A stretch of DNA of 64,000 bases, from positions 124,001 to 188,000 of the forward strand of contig NZ_JAHVJZ010000003.1 of the NCBI RefSeq assembly GCF_019801015.1, written 5' to 3'. Positions 57,829 through 64,000 of the stretch are shown piece after piece. Both the position numbers and the translations under genes were made by a program. The first letter of the stretch is position 1. Every line of letters starts with the position of its first letter. The stretch is from Marinobacter nauticus (lineage in GTDB: Bacteria; Pseudomonadota; Gammaproteobacteria; Enterobacterales; Shewanellaceae). Under the pieces are notes generated by a model, which did no database searches, had not been told where the DNA came from, and saw nothing but the letters and a program-made list of their open reading frames with translations.

Positions 57829-59216
57829 TTCTTCTCCCGATTCTTTTTAAACCAGCTTTCAAAGGAGCCTGTGGTGGGCGCTTCCGGCAGTTCACGGTGC
57901 TTGGTCCAGGCGCCGCCAAAGGGCTTCATCAGTGAACCCGGCAGAATGCGCAGGGCGCCGCGGGCCATGCCCATGCCAGCATTGAGCATGGTTTCGCTGC
58001 CCATAAACTTGCCAACCAGCGGCATGTAGCTGCCTTTGCCGTAGGGCAGACGGCCCTGCTTGGCCTGGATCTTCCGCCAATGGTGGATGATCTGGTCCAG
58101 CGGCACTTTGGTGGGACACACCTTGGTGCAGGAGCCACACAGGGTGCAGGCCCAGGCCATGGAGTGGGTTTCGTCGTTACCGGCAGACACGGCGATGCCG
58201 ATGGGGCCGGGGATCAGCGCGTTGTAGCTGTAGCCACTGGAGCGACGGTACACCGGACAGGTGTTGAGGCAGCCACCGCAACGGATGCACTTGTAGGCTT
58301 CCGCCAGCAGCTTGTCCTTGAACAGTTCGGTACGGCCGTTGTCCACCATCACAATGTGCATCTCGCCGCCCGCTTTGGGGCCCTTGTAGATGGTGTTGTA
58401 GGTGGTGCTGGGCTGGCCGGTGGCGTTACGGGCCAGGGTACGGGTCAGTACGCCCACCGCGTCCAGATTGGGCACGATTTTGTCGATGCCCATGGAGTGG
58501 ATCTGCAGCGCCGGCAGGTTCACGCCCATATCGGCGTTGCCTTCGTTGGTGCACACCACCACCGCACCTTCGCTGGCGATGGCCATGTTGACGCCGGTCA
58601 GCGCCGCGTCGGCAGTCAGGAAGTGTTCACGCAGGTGATAACGGGCCTGCTTGGTCAGATAGGTGGGGCAGGAGGCGCCCTTTTCAGAGCCGATCTTGCG
58701 GTGGAACAGTTCGCCAACCTCCTCCTTCTTGAGGTGGATGGCCGGTACCACGATGTGGCTCGGCGGCTGCTCATTCAGCTGGATGATGCGCTCACCCAGA
58801 TCGGTATCGATCACTTCGATGCCGCGCTCAATCAGGTAGGGATTGAGGTGACACTCCTCGGTCAGCATGGACTTGGATTTCACCAGCTTCTTGACCTGGT
58901 GCTTTGCCAGCAGACCGTGAACGATTTCGTTGTGCTCTTTGCCGTCTTTGGCCCAGTGCACCACGATGCCGTTATTGCGGCAGTTGGCTTCAAATTCCTG
59001 CAGGTATTTCGCCAGGTTGGCCAGGGTGTGGTATTTGATTTCGGAGCCAAGCTGCTTAACCCGCTCCCATTCATCGCCACCGATGCTGTCGGCGGCCATA
59101 TCGCGCTTATGACGCAGGGTCCAGAGGGCTTTGTCGTGCCAGTTCACCCGGTCTTCATCACGGTTGAACTTCTCCGCCGCGCTGGCATGCGTTTCAATCT
59201 CACCAATCAGTGCCAT
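57825..59216 (-). CDS. lldF: LldF (LutB), Fe-S subunit of L-lactate dehydrogenase
   Basis: The 463-residue protein has an LUD-type N-domain (ASEGAVVVCTNEGNADMG) and two ferredoxin motifs, CIRCGGCLNTCPVY and CTLCGSCTKVCPTKVP, for two 4Fe-4S clusters. It is the electron-carrying core of the LldEFG complex, feeding lactate electrons towards quinone. It lies 12 bases after lldE with GGAGG upstream. Confidence 0.96.
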   Translation of the reverse strand: MALIGEIETHASAAEKFNRDEDRVNWHDKALWTLRHKRDMAADSIGGDEWERVKQLGSEIKYHTLANLAKYLQEFEANCRNNGIVVHWAKDGKEHNEIVHGLLAKHQVKKLVKSKSMLTEECHLNPYLIERGIEVIDTDLGERIIQLNEQPPSHIVVPAIHLKKEEVGELFHRKIGSEKGASCPTYLTKQARYHLREHFLTADAALTGVNMAIASEGAVVVCTNEGNADMGVNLPALQIHSMGIDKIVPNLDAVGVLTRTLARNATGQPSTTYNTIYKGPKAGGEMHIVMVDNGRTELFKDKLLAEAYKCIRCGGCLNTCPVYRRSSGYSYNALIPGPIGIAVSAGNDETHSMAWACTLCGSCTKVCPTKVPLDQIIHHWRKIQAKQGRLPYGKGSYMPLVGKFMGSETMLNAGMGMARGALRILPGSLMKPFGGAWTKHRELPEAPTTGSFESWFKKNREKK

Positions 59217-59228
59217 GGGATCGCCTCC

Positions 59229-59972
59229 TTACAGCGCCTGGTTAATCAGTTCTGCGATGTGCAGAGACTTAATGGGATGCAGCTGCTTGCGGATAACGCC
59301 ATCCAGATGCATCAGGCAGGAGGGGTCGAAGCCCACCACGTAGGTCGCACCGGTGTCGGCATGGGCCTGGGCCTTGTCCTTACCCATCTTGCCGGAGACC
59401 GCGCCCTCGTCGAGGGCGAAGGTGCCGCCGAAGCCGCAGCATTCGTCTTTGCGGTCCGGATAAACGATGTCGATGCCTTCGATGCGGGACAGCAGCGCTT
59501 CCACCTTGTTGTAGCTCTTACCCTTGGTTTCGGAAGGGGTCGCCAGGTCCAGCATGCGGATACCGTGGCAGGACATCTGCAGGCTGATCTTGTGGTTGAA
59601 GGGCTTGTTGAAACGCTCCAGGCCGTGGATGTCGTGGAGGAATTCGGTCAGCTCTTTGAGCTTGCCAATCACCGCCGTGGCTTCCGGGCTGCAGTCAAAC
59701 TCGTGGAAGTTCTCTTTCGCCGCCACCAGACAGGAAGCCGCCGGACAGACGATGTAATCGCAGTCCACACCCTTGAAGGCGTTCAGCAGTTTGAGAGTGG
59801 TTTTCTTGGCGTCTTCGTAGCAGCCGGAGTTGGTCATTGGCTGGCCACAACAGGTTTGCCCTTCGGGCAGGATCACCTCATGGCCCAGCTTCTCCAGCAG
59901 CTCCACGGTAGCAATCCCAACTTGCGGAACCATATGGTTCACCAGGCAGGGTACGAACAGGGCGATCTTCAT
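59229..59972 (-). CDS. lldE: LldE (LutA), CCG-domain subunit of L-lactate dehydrogenase
   Basis: The 247-residue protein has two cysteine-rich CCG repeats, CCGQPMTNSGCYED and CCGFGGTFALDEG, which ligate Fe-S clusters in lactate and heterodisulfide oxidoreductases. It is the first gene of lldEFG on this strand, with its own 474-base upstream region containing a possible operator, so the trio may be transcribed separately from dld. Confidence 0.95.
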   Translation of the reverse strand: MKIALFVPCLVNHMVPQVGIATVELLEKLGHEVILPEGQTCCGQPMTNSGCYEDAKKTTLKLLNAFKGVDCDYIVCPAASCLVAAKENFHEFDCSPEATAVIGKLKELTEFLHDIHGLERFNKPFNHKISLQMSCHGIRMLDLATPSETKGKSYNKVEALLSRIEGIDIVYPDRKDECCGFGGTFALDEGAVSGKMGKDKAQAHADTGATYVVGFDPSCLMHLDGVIRKQLHPIKSLHIAELINQAL

Positions 59973-60165
59973 CGTTATCTCCGCAAAAAATGGTTCGCGC
60001 GAGAAGCCTCGATACCTTGCCCGCGCACGAGGGGTAATTTACCGTTTTCCCCCACCTCTGGCGCGGGTTACCAGAATGTAAACTTTGCCCAGATGACGCC
60101 CCTTCGCAACCCTTTCGCAACGCCCTCACTAACACCATGATCACGCACTGTTAATTCTTCATTAT

Positions 60166-60180
60166 CTTGGTCAGACCAAT
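60166..60180 (-). promoter_or_regulatory. PdhR/LldR-type operator upstream of lldE
   Basis: On the gene strand ATTGGTCTGACCAAG fits the GntR-family PdhR/LldR consensus ATTGGT-N3-ACCAAT at all but the last base. It is about 200 bases before lldE. Control of lactate genes by such a regulator is established in other proteobacteria. The rest of 59973-60400 shows no gene. Confidence 0.6.
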
Positions 60181-60402
60181 CCGACCCCAGTTGTTTCGCA
60201 CTTGTATTCGCGCCGATAACCCACGGTTAACACGGGCCGATGAAATATTGTTCCGTTTTGTGGCCCCGCTCACCTTTTCTCCGACTTTGACGAAAAGGCG
60301 TGCTTTTGTTAAACAACGACGTGCGTTCTGATCGCGTCAGTTTGTCCCGGCCGATTCGGCAAAACGGTTGTTAACATCCGGGTATTTGCGTTCGAATCGA
60401 CA

Positions 60403-60429
60403 TAAAAAAAGGGCCCGTTAAGGGCCCTG
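60403..60429 (-). terminator. Terminator between dld and lldE
   Basis: On the minus strand two GGGCCC arms pair around TTAAC, followed by seven T, 18 bases after the dld stop. Confidence 0.85.
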
Positions 60430-60446
60430 TATTCGCTGTGCCGGCC

Positions 60447-63287
60447 TTAGTGGCGGGCTTTAGGCTTGGACGCCTTATCCAGCAGAGTGAGGATGTTTTT
60501 GTAAGGAATGCCGGAATGGGTGGTCAATCCCACCTCACAGGTTGCTGACACCGAATAACCGCTGGTGCAGCCCTTGTCTTTGGTTTCCTCTTTGAGGTGA
60601 CGCAGGCCGTGCTCGTTCAGCTCCGGATAGTTCATGCCGCGGTTACCGGCCATGCCACAGCAGCCCACCTTCTCCGGCACCACCACTTCCGTGGCGCAGA
60701 GTTCGGCCAGGCCCACCAAGTCACCCACAATGCCCATCTTGCGGCAGGTGCAGGTGGGGTGAACCGCGATCTTCTCTTCGATCTTGGTGATGTCGAGTCG
60801 CTCCACCAGGAACTGCATCGCGAACTCTTCCGGACCCAACAACTTCAGGCGCGTGTCGCAGGCACGACGCATCCGCTCCAGACAGGCGGTGGTTTCCACC
60901 AGAATCGGGTGCTCGCCGTTGTTGGACACCTGCAGCAGCCACTGGGACAGCTCGTCGGACTTGCGGTCCGCCTGTTCGTCATGGCCGTAGGATTCCCACG
61001 GCTGGCCGCAGCACAGGCCTTTCGGCTTGTGGCCACTCACCATCTCCAGGCCGGCTTTCTCAAACAGCGCCTTGATGGTTTCCGGAATGGAACGCTGGTC
61101 CTCATGCTTGGGCGAGGTGCCCATCATGCGGTTCAGACAGGCCGGGAAGTAGACCGCTTTCAGGTCACCCTGAGTTTTCAGCTCCGGCAGGGCTTTACCG
61201 CGCTTCGGCATGCCTTCGCTCCACTGCGGGACCGGCAGGCCGGTCTTGCGCAGCCCTTTGGTGATGCCGGAAATGGCCCCGTCACCGATAACGGCACGGG
61301 TCACATCGGTGGCCCCAAGGGCAAAGCGGGCAACGGACTCCAGCGCGCCAAACTTGTTGGCGGTGAAGTCGGAGATCTTCTTGTCGCCGTCGCTGGCGCC
61401 TTGAGCGCGCATCGCTTTAACGAACTTACCGGTATCGATGCCCATCGGACAGCCGGTCTTACACAGGCCATCCGCGGCGCAGGTGTCCAGCGCGAAGTAG
61501 GGGTACTGCTGCTTCAGGTCTGCCAGCACTTCCGGCTCGGCACCGGTGCTTTCCAGGGTCTTCATCACCCGCGCCACCGCGGTACGCTGACGGGGCGAGA
61601 GGGTGAGGCCATGCGCCACACAGTGGGCTTCACAGAAACCACACTCGATGCATTTATCGACGATGTCATGCACCAGCGGCAGGGGCTTAAAGCCTTTGGC
61701 GTGGCAGTCCGGGTCATCGTTGATGATGACACCCGGGTTGAGGATACCGGCCGGGTCCAGCACCTGCTTGGTGCGTGCCATCAGGGCGTAGACGTCACTG
61801 CCCCACTCTTTCTCGACGAACGAGGCCATGCCGAAACCGGTGCCGTGCTCCGCTTTCAGGGAGCCGTCGTACTTAACGGCCACCAGCTCGACCATCTCCT
61901 GCATAAAGCGATCGAAACGGTCGATCTCCTCCTGAGTACCGAAATTCTGGGAGAAGATAACGTGGTAGTTGCCTTCCAGCGCGTGGCCGTAGATCACCGC
62001 GTCGTTGTAGCCGTGCTCAAACGAGAGCGCCTGCAGGTCCAGGGTGGCCTGGGGCAACACCTCAATCGGGAAGGCGATGTCTTCAATCACGCAGGAGGTA
62101 CCGGCCGGACGCATTGAGCCCGCCAGCGGGAAAACCGCTTTACGAATCGCCCACATGTTGGCGATTTCGGCGGTGTCCTGGGTGAACTCCACCGGACGGT
62201 ACAGGCCATGCTTGGCCATGATGGCGCCCATCTTGGCGATGTTGGCGTCGATCTGCTCCTGGCTCATGCCGAAGGTTTCAAACAGTACCGCCGTCACGTC
62301 CTTATGGATGTCGGTCAGGAACTCCGGAGTCTGGTACTTGGAGGCCGCCACCGCCTGCAGGGCAAAGTTATCCAGCAGCTCAGCGGCGTTGGTTTCATCA
62401 AACGCGTCTTTGCGCAGTTCAACGATCGCCTCACAGGCGCCTTTCAGAGAATCGAAGTAGACCATGGCAGAGGCGCTGTGGGTCGGCTTGACCACGCTCT
62501 TCATGGTGATTTCGGACATAAAGCCCAGGGTGCCCTCAGAGCCCACCATCAGGTGCAGCAGAATGTCGAACGGGTCCGTGAACTCAACGAAGGAGTTCAT
62601 GCCGTAGCCGGTCACGTTCTTGATGGAGTACTTGCGCTTGATGCGCGCCACCATCTCTTCATCGGCCATGATGGTGTCACGGATCTCCGCCAGCCCTTCC
62701 AGAATCTCCGGGTGCTTCAGGGCAAACTGGCCACGGCTCTGCTCACAGCCGGTGTCCAGGATGGTGCCGTCTGCCAGAACAATGCGTGCAGAGTCGATCA
62801 GGCGGTAGGAGTTGTGGTGGGTACCGCAGTTCATGCCAGACGCGTTGTTGGCCACGATGCCGCCCACCATGGCGGACGCGATGGTGGCCGGGTCCGGGCC
62901 GAACTTCCAGCCCAGCGGCGCCAGGATCTGGTTGACCTTGGCACCAATCACACCGGGCTGAAGTCTGATGCGGGCGCCGTCGTCCAGCACTTCGTGCTCG
63001 GTCCAGTGGCCACCGGCCACCATAAGCACGGAGTCAGACAGGGCCTGACCGCACAGCGCGGTACCTGCCGCCCGGAAAGTCACCGGAGTTTTGGCCAGGT
63101 AGCATTCGGCCAGGGCAGAAGCGACTTCCGCTTCGGTTTTCGGGTGCAGCACCACCTGGGGGCGCTTCTGATAGAAGGAGGCGTCGGTCCCCCATGCCAC
63201 CCGGCGAAGGTTATCGGTGTAGACGCGATCCTGCTCAAGGATTTGGCCCAATTTGTCGGCCAGCACACTGATGTTTGACTGCAACAT
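60447..63287 (-). CDS. dld: FAD- and Fe-S-dependent D-lactate dehydrogenase (Dld-II type)
   Basis: The ATG at 63287 follows AAGGAAG. The 946-residue protein has an FAD-binding PCMH domain (VTFRAAGTALCGQALSD) and an FAD-oxidase C-domain. Its ferredoxin-like motifs are CIECGFCEAHC and CAADGLCKTGCP, followed by two CCG motifs (CCGQPWESYG and CCGMAGNRG). This fusion matches the Dld-II of Shewanella, which oxidises D-lactate and donates electrons to quinone. It lies between lldP and lldE as in Shewanella, but terminators flank it on both sides. Confidence 0.94.
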   Translation of the reverse strand: MLQSNISVLADKLGQILEQDRVYTDNLRRVAWGTDASFYQKRPQVVLHPKTEAEVASALAECYLAKTPVTFRAAGTALCGQALSDSVLMVAGGHWTEHEVLDDGARIRLQPGVIGAKVNQILAPLGWKFGPDPATIASAMVGGIVANNASGMNCGTHHNSYRLIDSARIVLADGTILDTGCEQSRGQFALKHPEILEGLAEIRDTIMADEEMVARIKRKYSIKNVTGYGMNSFVEFTDPFDILLHLMVGSEGTLGFMSEITMKSVVKPTHSASAMVYFDSLKGACEAIVELRKDAFDETNAAELLDNFALQAVAASKYQTPEFLTDIHKDVTAVLFETFGMSQEQIDANIAKMGAIMAKHGLYRPVEFTQDTAEIANMWAIRKAVFPLAGSMRPAGTSCVIEDIAFPIEVLPQATLDLQALSFEHGYNDAVIYGHALEGNYHVIFSQNFGTQEEIDRFDRFMQEMVELVAVKYDGSLKAEHGTGFGMASFVEKEWGSDVYALMARTKQVLDPAGILNPGVIINDDPDCHAKGFKPLPLVHDIVDKCIECGFCEAHCVAHGLTLSPRQRTAVARVMKTLESTGAEPEVLADLKQQYPYFALDTCAADGLCKTGCPMGIDTGKFVKAMRAQGASDGDKKISDFTANKFGALESVARFALGATDVTRAVIGDGAISGITKGLRKTGLPVPQWSEGMPKRGKALPELKTQGDLKAVYFPACLNRMMGTSPKHEDQRSIPETIKALFEKAGLEMVSGHKPKGLCCGQPWESYGHDEQADRKSDELSQWLLQVSNNGEHPILVETTACLERMRRACDTRLKLLGPEEFAMQFLVERLDITKIEEKIAVHPTCTCRKMGIVGDLVGLAELCATEVVVPEKVGCCGMAGNRGMNYPELNEHGLRHLKEETKDKGCTSGYSVSATCEVGLTTHSGIPYKNILTLLDKASKPKARH

Positions 63288-63313
63288 GTGATCTTCCTTT
63301 GTTTTTTTGCTCA

Positions 63314-63354
63314 CAAAAGACAACAAAGCCGGGCGTCTTGCCCGGCTGTTGTCT
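63314..63354 (-). terminator. Intercistronic terminator between lldP and dld
   Basis: Two stacked stems, AGACAACA/TGTTGTCT and GCCGGGC/GCCCGGC, are followed on the minus strand by TTTTG. It may partly uncouple dld from lldP. Confidence 0.7.
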
Positions 63355-63368
63355 GGCTCACTGGCCTA

Positions 63369-64000
63369 TCAGAGGCCACCCCAGATAAAGGCAATGGTAC
63401 CGGCGATCATGGCGTAGCCCAGTGCCACAGGCAGGGTCTTACGGATGATCTCGGACTCACGGCCTGCCATGCCCACAACGGTTGCTGCAGCCACAACATT
63501 CATCACGCACATCATGTTACCGGCGTTGGCACCGATGCCCTGCAGGGCCAGTACCAGCGCGTGGTTCATGCCAATGTTGTCCGCCACGCCATACTGCAGG
63601 CCGGAGAACATCATGTTGGAGAAGGTGGCAGAACCGGACAGGAAGGCGCCGAAGATGCCCACAACCGGTGCCATCCAGGCCCATACGGCCCCCATGGAGC
63701 CCGCCAGCAGTTCAGCCAGCTGGTTTGGCATGGACGCCAGACCCGCCGCGTTCTCACCGGAGTTGAGGAAGATCTTCACCATCGGTACAGACGCACCCAG
63801 AGAGATGATGGTCGGGACCATGGATTTGCAGGAGCTGGTAAAGCTGGTCTTAAACGCCGCCGGCTTCATCTTGAAGATAAAGAAGCCGAGGATACACACG
63901 GTCACAAAGAACGCGCCCGGTGCGTACAGGGTGGCAAAACCCGCTTTCAGGTTGGTGCCCATGATCTCAGTCCAGCTGATGTTGAAGCTGCTGAGGAAAG
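63369..64000 (-). CDS. lldP: L-lactate permease (C-terminal part, truncated by the window)
   Basis: The frame is open to the window end, so the N-terminal part lies beyond it; the ATG at 63962 is internal. The visible 210 or so residues are hydrophobic helices with SWTEIMGTNLKAGFATLYAPG and AGNMMCVMNVVAAATVVGM, matching the C-terminus of LldP/LctP permeases. It imports lactate for the downstream dehydrogenases. Confidence 0.94.
   Translation of the reverse strand, partial: FLSSFNISWTEIMGTNLKAGFATLYAPGAFFVTVCILGFFIFKMKPAAFKTSFTSSCKSMVPTIISLGASVPMVKIFLNSGENAAGLASMPNQLAELLAGSMGAVWAWMAPVVGIFGAFLSGSATFSNMMFSGLQYGVADNIGMNHALVLALQGIGANAGNMMCVMNVVAAATVVGMAGRESEIIRKTLPVALGYAMIAGTIAFIWGGL

Noticed and set aside
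58080-60140. 686-codon open frame opposite lldE and lldF
   Set aside because: Runs antisense across two well-supported genes and their junction.

Overview
This window is chromosomal DNA from a GC-rich gammaproteobacterium, most likely a marine facultative anaerobe of the Ferrimonas/Shewanella group. The evidence is the lactate locus order lldP, Dld-II type D-lactate dehydrogenase, lldE-lldF-lldG, together with napFDABC, class II hcp-hcr, cydABX, punR/punC and several energy-taxis receptors. The genus is an inference from gene content and the high GC. I found no rRNA, tRNA, insertion sequence, prophage or CRISPR array. Most transcription units end in clear intrinsic terminators.

Layout. 1-9.5 kb: the 3' part of a dCache chemoreceptor, a chalcone-isomerase-like exported protein, a DUF6268-type porin-like protein, a TetR-controlled two-gene RND efflux unit with a double operator, a YdcH-like small protein and an orphan periplasmic coiled-coil protein. 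9.7-12.6 kb: a histidine kinase with a long periplasmic coiled coil, overlapping an NtrC-type sigma-54 response regulator gene. 12.7-21.1 kb: a small lipoprotein, an RNase T2, a large TonB-dependent receptor and two tandem paralogous chemoreceptors. 21.2-24.1 kb: cydABX, including a 35-residue CydX. 24.1-25.3 kb: AT-rich spacer with a possible 25-residue peptide gene and a structured leader. 25.3-29.6 kb: napFDABC, preceded by a perfect FNR box and a NarP-like site. The same FNR plus NarP-like pair recurs just after the operon, in front of a region with no gene but two terminator-like hairpins, which suggests an anaerobically induced small RNA.

30-43 kb: an M14 carboxypeptidase, a secreted subtilisin with a PPC domain, a degenerate DNA-methyltransferase-like gene behind two tandem LexA boxes, an unknown lipoprotein, purL/mltF, an HBM chemoreceptor and a 51-residue basic protein whose 3' end overlaps tadA. 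43.8-50.7 kb: a probable seven-gene envelope operon of unknown function. It encodes a membrane-anchored protein, three LPP20-like proteins, a CsgG-like lipoprotein, a further lipoprotein and an MltC-like murein transglycosylase. 50.8-57 kb: punR/punC, hcr, hcp and ribokinase. 57.2-64 kb: the lactate utilisation locus, cut by the window edge inside lldP.

Together these genes describe a cell that oxidises lactate, sends electrons to cytochrome bd or periplasmic nitrate reductase, removes nitrosative by-products with Hcp/Hcr, and steers by many methyl-accepting proteins. The best candidates for undescribed biology are the LPP20/CsgG/transglycosylase operon, the SOS-box methyltransferase-like gene, the putative FNR-driven RNA downstream of nap, and the coiled-coil kinase with its divergent coiled-coil neighbour.
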